This document shows, piece by piece, positions 6,458 to 13,040 of a stretch of DNA of 13,040 nucleotides. Position numbers and translations under genes: made by a program. The first letter of the stretch is position 1, and the number at the start of each line of letters is the position of its first letter. The notes beneath the pieces are model-generated. The model was not told where the DNA came from. It made no database searches and saw only the letters and a program-made list of their open reading frames with translations. The DNA is from Natrialbaceae archaeon (GTDB taxonomy: Archaea > Halobacteriota > Halobacteria > Halobacteriales > Natrialbaceae): NCBI GenBank assembly GCA_003552325.1, contig PUKM01000222.1, positions 1-13,040 on the forward strand. The letters run 5' to 3'.

Positions 6458-6886
6458 TCAGCGAGTGTCTTCGAGGTGTGTCAACCGGTCCTCGAGCAGA
6501 TAATCAGTCGCGAGACGAACCCGTGGATGGTCGATTGCTGGTTCCGTGAGGCGAAGGTATGTGCTCTTTTTTCCTACATCGTCACTTGGAACCCAGTACA
6601 GTTCCCCAGAATCTCGACATCGAACGGCGAACGCATCGACCGTAGTGTCGTAGTCGACCACTGTGGGATCTCCGTCAACAGTCGTTTTGCTTCCTGTCTT
6701 GAAACGAATACACGCATCTTCTCTCCACCCTGTTTTACACTGTACTCGGTATAGCCGTGATCCATCATCGAGAATAAGGTCATACTTTTCGTTATCTCCG
6801 AACGGAATCGAGACGCCGTACCCTGCGGCCACGAGTGTGCTGAGTATGCGGGCCTCGGTTTTATTTCCAATCTGTTTTGTGTTCAC
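6458..6886 (-). CDS. PD-(D/E)XK protein, 'group I intron-associated endonuclease' family
   Basis: This 142-aa protein matches a family common in haloarchaea that is named after intron-encoded PD-(D/E)XK nucleases. Start NTKQIGNKTEAR is followed by the core: E11 in the first helix, D36 in KYDLILDDG and Q49-C-K51 in YRVQCKTGW, spaced as in the nuclease fold. Later segments (CIRFKTGSKTT, DPTVVDY, DAFAVRC, ELYWVPSDDVGKKSTYLRL) are also family-typical. The likely activity is DNA cleavage with a divalent metal, but the cellular role of these orphan copies is not known. GTG 6886 is chosen over ATG 6910 because it matches the family start and has a TATA box 25-26 nt upstream that overlaps the ATG. 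AT-rich codons (ACA, AAA, ATT, GGA, AAT) near the start differ from its neighbours and suggest transfer. tRNA-Asp begins about 200 nt upstream and has no intron. Confidence 0.85.
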   Translation of the reverse strand: MNTKQIGNKTEARILSTLVAAGYGVSIPFGDNEKYDLILDDGSRLYRVQCKTGWREDACIRFKTGSKTTVDGDPTVVDYDTTVDAFAVRCRDSGELYWVPSDDVGKKSTYLRLTEPAIDHPRVRLATDYLLEDRLTHLEDTR

Positions 6887-6908
6887 ACCGTGACTCCAGC
6901 CTGATGAC

Positions 6909-6914
6909 ATATAA
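6909..6914 (-). promoter_or_regulatory. TATA box for the PD-(D/E)XK gene
   Basis: TTATAT on the minus strand is centred 25-26 nt before GTG 6886. It overlaps the alternative ATG at 6910, which argues that this ATG is not used and that the mRNA is leaderless. Confidence 0.5.
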
Positions 6915-7083
6915 CGTCGAAAGCGAGTGCAACTGAAATCATCTGTACACAAAACGCTCAGAACTGGGTTACCTGAATAGCGCTCGAGGAATAGTGAAAG
7001 CACTCACTCTGTTTTGTACATGATACACTCATATTCCAGGTAACGAGGATACCGATTCCGTCCGGTCGTCAGTTATCTTCGGT

Positions 7084-7088
7084 AAAAG
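7084..7088 (-). terminator. Oligo-T tract after tRNA-Asp
   Basis: On the minus strand CTTTT directly follows the tRNA discriminator base. A U-run at this place is typical of archaeal termination after tRNA genes. Confidence 0.5.
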
Positions 7089-7161
7089 CGCCCGAGGCGG
7101 GATTTGAACCCGCGTCACGACCGTGACAGGGTCGTATGATAGGCCACTACACCACCCGGGC
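7089..7161 (-). tRNA. tRNA-Asp (anticodon GUC)
   Basis: The 73-nt cloverleaf has acceptor stem GCCCGGG/CTCGGGC with one G-U pair and discriminator G, which is the identity base for tRNA-Asp. The anticodon stem CGACC/GGTCG encloses loop CTGTCAC with anticodon GTC, and the T-arm contains GGTTCAAATCC. CCA is not encoded and there is no intron. It is transcribed divergently from the rpo operon. No second copy of its 3' end was seen in the window, so there is no sign that it serves as an attachment site here. Confidence 0.97.
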
Positions 7162-7190
7162 TTGCTGCAATCAATCGTTTCCCGGTGGCA

Positions 7191-7198
7191 GTATTAAG
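7191..7198 (-). promoter_or_regulatory. TATA box for tRNA-Asp
   Basis: CTTAATAC on the minus strand is centred about 33 nt before the tRNA 5' end. Transcription would start about 7 nt upstream of the mature tRNA and leave a short leader for RNase P. Confidence 0.55.
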
Positions 7199-7344
7199 AC
7201 TTTCCAATCGACGCCGCCGTGGTATCGGGGCACGTGGACAGTCTCCTCGAGCAACCAGATCACCATCTGGGACGGTCATGTCAGTAACCAGCACGATATC
7301 CGCAACGTCTTTAGTATCGGGGGCTGAACGTCCGATAGAGACGA

Positions 7345-7364
7345 CGGCCGGTCATGGCCGGCCG
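7345..7364 (+). repeat. GC-rich hairpin upstream of rpoH
   Basis: CGGCCGG-TCATGG-CCGGCCG is a perfect 7-bp inverted repeat with a 6-nt loop, extendable by a G-U pair. It lies 31 nt before the rpo TATA box. If the distal TATA box at 7310-7317 is active (start near 7340), this hairpin would sit at the 5' end of that transcript. Otherwise it would be a DNA-level element. Confidence 0.5.
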
Positions 7365-7395
7365 CAGTAGCGTAGCTTACGCGCACTTCACAACC

Positions 7396-7402
7396 GTTAA
7401 AT
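7396..7402 (+). promoter_or_regulatory. TATA box of the rpoHBBA operon
   Basis: GTTAAAT is the best TATA candidate before rpoH. It predicts transcription start near 7425 and a leader of about 50 nt without a Shine-Dalgarno sequence. No TATA box fits a leaderless start at 7475. Confidence 0.55.
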
Positions 7403-7409
7403 GCCTGCC

Positions 7410-7438
7410 CGAGATACGTCACTGTAGTATCTCGTGAC
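7410..7438. repeat. Overlapping dyads at the predicted rpo transcription start
   Basis: CGAGATAC (7410-7417) and GTATCTCG (7427-7434) form a perfect 8-bp inverted repeat with a 9-nt spacer. A second pair, GTCAC (7418-7422) and GTGAC (7434-7438), is interleaved with it. The start predicted from the TATA box (about 7425) is at the centre of the first dyad, so it looks like an operator; if a start further upstream is used, the two would be mutually exclusive RNA hairpins. Confidence 0.5.
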
Positions 7439-7474
7439 AGCCGCTTCTCTCCCGGTAGGCCGGACCAACAACAC

Positions 7475-7702
7475 ATGGTAGACGTAAGCCAACACGAACT
7501 CGTGCCAGAGCACACCGTCCTCGACGAGGAGGTGCTCGAGGACGTGCTCGCCGAGTATGACATCGACCGTACAGACTTACCGAAAATCAAACGCAGGGAC
7601 AAGGCCCTTCCCGACGATGCCGAGGTCGGGGACGTAATCAAAATCGTGCGAAACTCACGGACGACGGATCAGGCCGTCGTCTATCGACTTGTGGTGGAAT
7701 AA
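7475..7702 (+). CDS. rpoH: DNA-directed RNA polymerase subunit H
   Basis: This 75-aa subunit is the archaeal counterpart of the C-terminal domain of eukaryotic Rpb5 and forms part of the lower jaw that contacts downstream DNA. The pattern HELVPEH at 7-13, LPKI at 35-38, VGDVIKIVRNSRTT at about 51-64 and a final VVYRLVVE is typical and the length is standard. One position is odd: the usual Asp-Pro after LPKI is Asp42-Lys43 here. It is the first gene of the operon; its TAA (7700-7702) directly touches the rpoB2 ATG, so translation is probably coupled. Confidence 0.95.
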   Translation: MVDVSQHELVPEHTVLDEEVLEDVLAEYDIDRTDLPKIKRRDKALPDDAEVGDVIKIVRNSRTTDQAVVYRLVVE

Positions 7703-9277
7703 ATGGAACTGGACAGAACACTCAGACGGGACATTTCGCGGGAGTACTTTTCGCGAGAACGGCTCGCCGAACATCATTATCGCTCGTTTAACGCGTTTTT
7801 GACGCGTGGAATGCAAGAAGTCGTCGACGAAAAGGCGACGATCGATACGGACATCGGTGATAAAGAAGGCGAAGAACCGGTACACGTCGAACTCGGTGAC
7901 GTGAGGGTCGTCACCCCGCGTGTACGCGAGGCGGACGGCTCCGAGGAACTCCTCTATCCGCAGGAAGCCCGGCTCCGGAACATCACTTACTCCGCACCGG
8001 TGTTCATGGAGATGTCGATCGTCGTCGGCGAGGAAGGCGACCAGCGAATCGTCGACTCGACGGAGACGAAGATCGGCCGGATGCCGATTATGGTCGGCTC
8101 CGAGAAGTGTAACATCGCCGGATTCAGCGATCAGGACCTGATCGAGATCGGCGAAGACCCCGCTGACCCCGGTGGCTACTTCATCGTCAACGGCTCAGAG
8201 CGCGTGCTCATGACGAGTGAGGACCTCGCGCCGAACAAGATCCTCGCCGAGTACGACACGAAATACGGCGACGAGATTCAGGTCGCCAAAACGTTTAGCC
8301 AGCGTCGAGGCTACCGTGCGCTCGTCCTCTGTGAGCGGACCAGAAACGGCCTCCTCGAGGTCAGTTTCCCCTCGGTCTCGGGCTCGATCAACTTCGTCAC
8401 CCTCGTTCGCGCACTCGGACTCGAGTCGGACGAAGAGATCGTCCACAAAGTCTCGAACGACCCCGAGGTCGTCAAATACATGCTCGAGAACTTAGAGGAA
8501 GCCGAAGTGCAGACAAAAGAGGAGGCCATCGAGGCACTCGGCAAGCGGGTCGCCAGCGGGCAGGGGAAAAACTACCAGCTCAAGCGGGCGAACTACGTGA
8601 TCGATCGTTACCTGCTGCCACACCTTCACGAGGATGGCGTCGACGAGGAGGACGTCCGAATCAACAAGGCCCACTACCTCTGTCGGATGGCCGAGGCGTG
8701 TTTCGAACTCGCCCTCGAGCGCCGGGAAGCGGACGACAAGGACCACTACGCGAACAAGCGGCTGAAGGTCAGTGGCGACCTGATGCGAGACCTGTTCAGG
8801 ACGGCGCTGAACAAACTGGCCCGTGACGTGAAGTACCAGCTCGAGCGTGCAAACATGCGAAATCGGAACCTGTCGGTCAACACGGTCGTCCGCTCGGACG
8901 TCCTCACCGAACGCCTCGAGCACCCGATCGCGACTGGCAACTGGGTCGGTGGCCGCTCCGGTGTGAGCCAGTTGGTCGACCGAACGGACTTCATGGGGGT
9001 GCTCAGTCACCTTCGCCGTCTGCGTTCGCCCCTGTCACGCAGTCAGCCCCACTTCGAGGCCCGTGACTTACACGCGACCCAGTGGGGTCGCATCTGTCCC
9101 TCCGAGACCCCGGAGGGGCCAAACTGTGGGCTGGTGAAGAACTTCGCCCAGGCGATGGAACTCTCCCAGCACGTCGAGAACGAACAGGATCTGAAACGCG
9201 AACTGGCGTCGATGGGTGTCGAGGGGATTCCGGGCATCGAGGGCGTCGAGCGAACGACAACGAGTGCGGACGACTAA
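7703..9277 (+). CDS. rpoB2: DNA-directed RNA polymerase subunit B'' (N-terminal half of B)
   Basis: This 524-aa subunit is the N-terminal half of the second-largest polymerase subunit (Rpb2/bacterial beta) and carries the protrusion, lobe and fork. Seen in order: KIGRMPIMVGSEKC at 123-136, GGYFIVNGSERVLM at 157-170, DDKDHYANKRLKVSGDLM at about 344-361, the GNWVGGRSGVSQ fork segment and the hallmark ICPSETPEGPNCGLVKN, whose Ser467 starts SETPEGP. Length is that of haloarchaeal B''. The split from B' after this motif is normal for haloarchaea, not a frameshift. GGTGG just before the start (7693-7697) may serve as ribosome binding site. Confidence 0.97.
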   Translation: MELDRTLRRDISREYFSRERLAEHHYRSFNAFLTRGMQEVVDEKATIDTDIGDKEGEEPVHVELGDVRVVTPRVREADGSEELLYPQEARLRNITYSAPVFMEMSIVVGEEGDQRIVDSTETKIGRMPIMVGSEKCNIAGFSDQDLIEIGEDPADPGGYFIVNGSERVLMTSEDLAPNKILAEYDTKYGDEIQVAKTFSQRRGYRALVLCERTRNGLLEVSFPSVSGSINFVTLVRALGLESDEEIVHKVSNDPEVVKYMLENLEEAEVQTKEEAIEALGKRVASGQGKNYQLKRANYVIDRYLLPHLHEDGVDEEDVRINKAHYLCRMAEACFELALERREADDKDHYANKRLKVSGDLMRDLFRTALNKLARDVKYQLERANMRNRNLSVNTVVRSDVLTERLEHPIATGNWVGGRSGVSQLVDRTDFMGVLSHLRRLRSPLSRSQPHFEARDLHATQWGRICPSETPEGPNCGLVKNFAQAMELSQHVENEQDLKRELASMGVEGIPGIEGVERTTTSADD

Positions 9278-9280
9278 TCC

Positions 9281-11110
9281 ATGAGTAGCCAACAACGAGA
9301 AGCCAAGGTGTACGTCAACGGGTCGTTAGTGGGAACCCACCCGAACCCGAACCAGTTAGCCGAACAGATTCGCGAAGCCCGCCGGATTGGCGACGTGAGC
9401 GAGATGGTCAACGTCTCGGTCAAAGAGCGGACGCGGGAGGTTATCATCAACGCCGACGCGGGCCGCGCCCGCAGACCGCTGCTGGTCGTCGAAAACGGCG
9501 AGCCACGACTGACGGAAGCCGAGATTCAGGCGCTTCGCGACGGCGACCTCGAGTTCGAGGACTTAGTCGAACACGGCTACGTCGAGTTCATCGACGCCGA
9601 GGAAGAAGAGGACATCTACGTTGCCGTCGACGAGGACGACCTCACCGGCGAACACACCCACCTCGAGATCGATCCATCGCTGATTTTCGGGATCGGAGCG
9701 GGGATGATTCCGTATCCGGAACACAACGCCAGTCCCCGGATTACGATGGGGGCAGGGATGGTCAAACAGTCACTCGGCCTGCCGAGTGCGAACTACCGGA
9801 TTCGACCGGACACCCGACAGCACCTGTTGCACTACCCACAGCTGTCGATGGTCAAGACCCAGACGACCGAACAGATCGGGTTCGACGACCGGCAGGCCGC
9901 CCAGAACTTCGTCGTCGCGGTGATGAGCTACGAGGGGTTCAACATCGAGGACGCGCTGGTGATGAACAAGGCGTCCGTCGAACGGGCACTCGCCCGCTCA
10001 CACTTTTTCCGCACGTACGAGGGCGAAGAACGGCGCTACCCCGGTGGCCAGGAAGATCGCTTCGAGATTCCGAGCCAGGACGTTCGCGGGGCCCGCGGCG
10101 AGGAGGCCTACACCCACCTCGACGACGACGGCCTCGTGAACCCCGAGACGGAAGTCGACGAGAACTCCGTCCTCCTCGGGAAGACCTCACCACCACGGTT
10201 CCTCGAGGAACCGGACGACATGGGTGGGCTGTCCCCACAGAAACGTCGTGAGACCTCGGTGACGATGCGCTCGGGGGAATCGGGCGTCGTCGACACCGTC
10301 ACCCTGATGGAAGGCGAGGACGGTTCGAAACTGTCGAAAGTCTCGGTTCGTGACGAGCGCGTGCCGGAACTCGGCGATAAGTTCGCCAGCCGCCACGGAC
10401 AGAAAGGGGTCGTCGGTCACCTGGCACCCCAGGAGGACATGCCCTTTACCGAAGAGGGCGTCGTTCCCGACCTCGTCGTCAACCCACACGCACTGCCCTC
10501 GCGGATGACCGTCGGACACATCCTCGAGATGATCGGCGGAAAACTCGGCGCGATGGAAGGCCGCCGTGTCGACGGGACACCGTTCCTCGGCGAAGACGAA
10601 GACGAACTCCGTGGTGGCCTCGAGGCGAACGGGTTCAATTCCGCCGGGAAGGAAGTGATGTACTCGGGCGTGACTGGCGAGAAGATCGAGGCCGAGATTT
10701 TCGTGGGCGTCATTTTCTACCAGAAACTGTACCACATGGTCTCGAACAAACTGCACGCCCGATCACGTGGACCCGTGCAGGTGCTCACGCGCCAGCCGAC
10801 CGAAGGACGTGCCCGCGAGGGTGGCCTTCGTATCGGGGAGATGGAGCGTGACGTGTTCATCGGCCACGGGGCGGCCATGACCCTGAAAGAACGGTTGCTC
10901 GATGAATCCGACCGCGAGTTCATCCACATCTGTGGCGAGTGTGGGATGAGCGCCGTCGAGAACGTCGAACAACGCCGTGTCTACTGTCCGAACTGTGACG
11001 AGGAGACGGACATTCACGAAATCGAGATGAGTTACGCGTTCAAGCTCCTCTTGGACGAGATGAAAGCTCTCGGTATCGCGCCGCGACTGGAACTGGAGGA
11101 CGCCGTCTAA
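9281..11110 (+). CDS. rpoB1: DNA-directed RNA polymerase subunit B' (C-terminal half of B)
   Basis: This 609-aa subunit is the C-terminal half of Rpb2/beta. It carries the hybrid-binding domain, wall, anchor and clamp part. Key segments are GFNIEDALVMNKASVERA (N221-I-E-D), the nucleic-acid-contacting KFASRHGQKG at 367-376, the region around QVLTRQPTEGRAREGGLRIGEMERD (shown here as QVLTRQPTEGRA, then REGGLRIGEMERD), and a zinc site C551-x2-C554 with C569-x2-C572. Length is normal. It starts 3 nt after the rpoB2 stop and has no strong ribosome binding site, which suggests coupling. Confidence 0.97.
   Translation: MSSQQREAKVYVNGSLVGTHPNPNQLAEQIREARRIGDVSEMVNVSVKERTREVIINADAGRARRPLLVVENGEPRLTEAEIQALRDGDLEFEDLVEHGYVEFIDAEEEEDIYVAVDEDDLTGEHTHLEIDPSLIFGIGAGMIPYPEHNASPRITMGAGMVKQSLGLPSANYRIRPDTRQHLLHYPQLSMVKTQTTEQIGFDDRQAAQNFVVAVMSYEGFNIEDALVMNKASVERALARSHFFRTYEGEERRYPGGQEDRFEIPSQDVRGARGEEAYTHLDDDGLVNPETEVDENSVLLGKTSPPRFLEEPDDMGGLSPQKRRETSVTMRSGESGVVDTVTLMEGEDGSKLSKVSVRDERVPELGDKFASRHGQKGVVGHLAPQEDMPFTEEGVVPDLVVNPHALPSRMTVGHILEMIGGKLGAMEGRRVDGTPFLGEDEDELRGGLEANGFNSAGKEVMYSGVTGEKIEAEIFVGVIFYQKLYHMVSNKLHARSRGPVQVLTRQPTEGRAREGGLRIGEMERDVFIGHGAAMTLKERLLDESDREFIHICGECGMSAVENVEQRRVYCPNCDEETDIHEIEMSYAFKLLLDEMKALGIAPRLELEDAV
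11095..11100 (+). promoter_or_regulatory. Shine-Dalgarno site for rpoA1
   Basis: GGAGGA ends 10 nt before ATG 11111 and 13 nt before the in-frame ATG 11114. It lies inside the end of rpoB1 and favours the first ATG. Confidence 0.45.
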
Positions 11111-13040
11111 ATGATGCAAAACAGCACACCCAAAGACATCGGATCGATCAACTTCGGGCTCATGGAGCCCGAAGAGTACCGGGAGATGAGCGCGACGAAG
11201 ATCATCACAGCCGACACCTACGACGACGACGGCTTCCCCATCGACATGGGCCTGATGGACCCCCGACTCGGGGTCATCGACCCCGGCCTCGAGTGTAAGA
11301 CCTGTGGGAAGCATTCGGGTTCGTGTAACGGCCACTTCGGCCACATCGAACTGGCTGCACCCGTAATTCACGTCGGCTTTACGAAACTCATCCGTCGGCT
11401 CCTTCGTGGGACCTGTCGTGACTGCTCACACTTGCTCCTGACTGAAGACGAGAAAATGGAGTTTCGTGACCGGATCGACGAGTACCGCAAGCTCGGACAC
11501 GACCTGAACGACGTGACCAAAGCGGCGATTCGTCAGGCACGGAAGAAAGATCGGTGTCCACACTGTGGTGAAGTCCAGTACGACATCGAACACGAAAAGC
11601 CAACCACGTACTACGAGGTCCAGCAGGTGCTCACGAGTGAGTACTCCCAGCGTATTGCGGGAGCGATGCAGGGCAACGAGGAGGAAGGGATCGAACGGAC
11701 GAACCCAACCGAACTCGCCGAGGAGACGGGCATCGACCTGACTCGGATCAACGAGATTCTCTCGGGGTCGTTCCGGCCACGCGAGAGCCAGCGAAAGGCC
11801 ATCGAGAAGGCCCTCGACATCGACCTCACCGAGGAGGACACGAACAAATTGATGCCCTCGGACATCCGTGACTGGTTCGAGGCGATTCCCGACGAGGACA
11901 TCCGTGATCTGGGGATCGACGCCGACCGCTCCCGACCGGAGTGGATGATCCTCACCGTGTTGCCCGTCCCGCCAGTGACGGCCCGCCCTTCGATTACACT
12001 CGACAATGGCCAGCGCAGTGAAGACGACCTCACACACAAACTCGTCGACATCATCCGGATCAACCAGCGGTTCATGGAGAACCGCGAGGCCGGTGCCCCA
12101 CAACTCATTATCGAGGACCTCTGGGAACTGCTGCAGTATCACGTCACGACGTTTATGGACAACGAGATTTCGGGGACACCCCCGGCACGACACCGTTCCG
12201 GTCGTCCACTGAAGACGTTGTCTCAGCGGCTGAAAGGAAAAGAAGGCCGCTTCCGTGGATCGCTGTCCGGAAAGCGTGTCAACTTCTCGGCTCGAACCGT
12301 CATCTCCCCGGATCCGACGCTCTCGCTTAACGAGGTTGGGGTACCAGAACGTGTCGCGAGTGAGATGACCCAGACCATGCTCGTCACCGAGCGTAACGTC
12401 GAGGAAGCCCGCCGATACGTCGCCAACGGTCCAAACGGCCACCCAGGTGCGAACTACGTGCGCCGCCCGGACGGTCGCCGACTCAAAGTGACCGAGAAAA
12501 ACTGTAAGGCGCTCGCGGGGATGTCCGAGGAGACCGAACTCGACAGCGCCCAGACCGTCGGCCCAGGGTGGGAAGTCAACCGTCACCTCATCGACGGCGA
12601 CATCGTCATCTTCAACCGTCAGCCATCGCTCCACCGGATGTCGATCATGGCCCACGAGGTCGTGGTCATGCCCTACAAAACGTTCCGTCTCAACACGGTG
12701 GTTTGCCCGCCGTACAACGCCGACTTCGACGGCGACGAGATGAACATGCACGCCCTCCAGAACGAGGAGGCACGGGCAGAAGCACGCGTGCTCATGCGTG
12801 TGCAAGAACAGATCCTGAGTCCCCGCTTCGGGAACAACATCATCGGTGCGATTCAGGACCACATCTCCGGCACGTACCTGCTGACTCACGACAACCCACG
12901 GTTCAACGAAACCCAGGCACTCGACTTGCTCCGGGCCACCCGAATCGACGAACTGCCGGAGCCAAGTGGTATCGACGACCAGGACGAACCGTTCTGGACG
13001 GGCCACGACGTCTTTTCGGAACTGCTGCCTGCGGATCTCA
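11111..13040 (+). CDS. rpoA1: DNA-directed RNA polymerase subunit A', N-terminal part (3' end outside window)
   Basis: The frame is open from ATG 11111 to the window end, 643 codons, with no stop. It is the N-terminal part of the largest polymerase subunit (Rpb1/bacterial beta'). Visible are a clamp zinc site C62-x2-C65-x6-C72-x2-H75, a second site C102-x2-C105 with C149-x2-C152, the lid/rudder region with GKEGRFRGSLSGKRVNFSAR, the FNRQPSLHRMS segment, and the catalytic loop NADFDGDE at 536-543, whose D538, D540 and D542 hold the active-site magnesium. ATG 11111 directly follows the rpoB1 stop. In haloarchaea the full A' is about 970 aa, so roughly a third is missing, and A'' should follow. 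Confidence 0.97.
   Translation, partial: MMQNSTPKDIGSINFGLMEPEEYREMSATKIITADTYDDDGFPIDMGLMDPRLGVIDPGLECKTCGKHSGSCNGHFGHIELAAPVIHVGFTKLIRRLLRGTCRDCSHLLLTEDEKMEFRDRIDEYRKLGHDLNDVTKAAIRQARKKDRCPHCGEVQYDIEHEKPTTYYEVQQVLTSEYSQRIAGAMQGNEEEGIERTNPTELAEETGIDLTRINEILSGSFRPRESQRKAIEKALDIDLTEEDTNKLMPSDIRDWFEAIPDEDIRDLGIDADRSRPEWMILTVLPVPPVTARPSITLDNGQRSEDDLTHKLVDIIRINQRFMENREAGAPQLIIEDLWELLQYHVTTFMDNEISGTPPARHRSGRPLKTLSQRLKGKEGRFRGSLSGKRVNFSARTVISPDPTLSLNEVGVPERVASEMTQTMLVTERNVEEARRYVANGPNGHPGANYVRRPDGRRLKVTEKNCKALAGMSEETELDSAQTVGPGWEVNRHLIDGDIVIFNRQPSLHRMSIMAHEVVVMPYKTFRLNTVVCPPYNADFDGDEMNMHALQNEEARAEARVLMRVQEQILSPRFGNNIIGAIQDHISGTYLLTHDNPRFNETQALDLLRATRIDELPEPSGIDDQDEPFWTGHDVFSELLPADL

Larger units (their letters stand above)
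7162..7474. other. Divergent intergenic region between tRNA-Asp and rpoH, rich in dyads
   Basis: This 313-nt region contains no convincing gene. It holds the tRNA promoter (7191-7198, minus), a possible distal plus-strand TATA box TTTAGTAT (7310-7317), the main rpo TATA box (7396-7402) and inverted repeats: CCAGAT-CACC-ATCTGG at 7255-7270, a GC-rich hairpin at 7345-7364, GCGTA-GCT-TACGC at 7370-7382 and overlapping dyads at 7410-7438. The density of dyads is higher than in the other intergenic regions of the window. Confidence 0.6.

Noticed and set aside
6871..7017. 10-nt direct repeat TCTGTTTTGT at 6871-6880 and 7008-7017, and a nearby imperfect inverted copy
   Set aside because: Short, AT-rich and without matching context; likely chance.
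7089..7161. tRNA-Asp as attachment site of an integrated element
   Set aside because: No second copy of the tRNA 3' end, integrase gene or element boundary was seen in the window.
7354..7437. 27-codon plus-strand frame before rpoH
   Set aside because: It runs through the rpo TATA box and its ATG is in the loop of a hairpin. Nothing supports translation.
7410..7438. H-type pseudoknot from the two interleaved stems
   Set aside because: The linkers between the stems would be 0 nt on two sides, which cannot span the helices. Alternative hairpins or a DNA operator are more plausible.
7703..11110. Frameshifted or broken rpoB
   Set aside because: Two separate genes for B'' and B' are the normal haloarchaeal arrangement, each with its own start codon and normal length.
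11426..13006. 526-aa open frame on the minus strand
   Set aside because: It lies wholly antisense to rpoA1, whose catalytic motifs are intact. Long antisense frames are expected in GC-rich haloarchaeal genes with biased codons.

Overview
The window is a piece of a haloarchaeal chromosome. The proteins are strongly acidic, the DNA is GC-rich with very frequent CTCGAG, promoters look archaeal (TATA boxes about 25-27 nt before leaderless start codons), and RNA polymerase subunit B is split into B'' and B' as in halophiles and many methanogens. The CTCGAG density and the gene families suggest a Natrialbales-type haloarchaeon, but that placement is only a guess.

Layout. Positions 1-3575 (+ strand) hold the end of a haloarchaeal zinc-finger protein gene, a canonical protein-L-isoaspartate methyltransferase (pcm), a half-size EamA/DMT transporter with its own leaderless promoter, a winged-helix plus methyltransferase-like protein with a worn SAM motif, and a second, diverged PCMT-like protein. 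A convergent minus-strand gene (3572-4024) encodes a small secreted or membrane-anchored protein with a pilin-like N-terminus. Its stop codon overlaps the diverged PCMT stop on one CTAG.

Positions 4025-7161 are on the minus strand. They hold a promoter and G-tract region, a 714-aa REC-GAF-GAF-Bat/HTH_10 regulator, an orphan PD-(D/E)XK protein of the 'group I intron-associated' family, and tRNA-Asp(GUC). Two copies of the palindrome ACTAA-N4-TTAGT flank the regulator gene, one near its probable promoter and one across its stop codon. This is the most interesting unexplained signal in the window.

Positions 7162-7474 form a 313-nt divergent intergenic region packed with inverted repeats. It leads into the RNA polymerase operon rpoH-rpoB2-rpoB1-rpoA1, whose genes are spaced 0-3 nt apart; the last runs off the end of the window.

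The rpo operon, tRNA and pcm are housekeeping genes. The accessory content is the transporter, the two degenerate methyltransferase-like proteins, the pilin-like protein, the Bat-type regulator and the PD-(D/E)XK protein. I see no CRISPR array, transposase, rRNA or complete integrated element, and no clearly new multi-gene system. The best candidates for something undescribed are the paired palindromes around the regulator and the structured region before rpoH.
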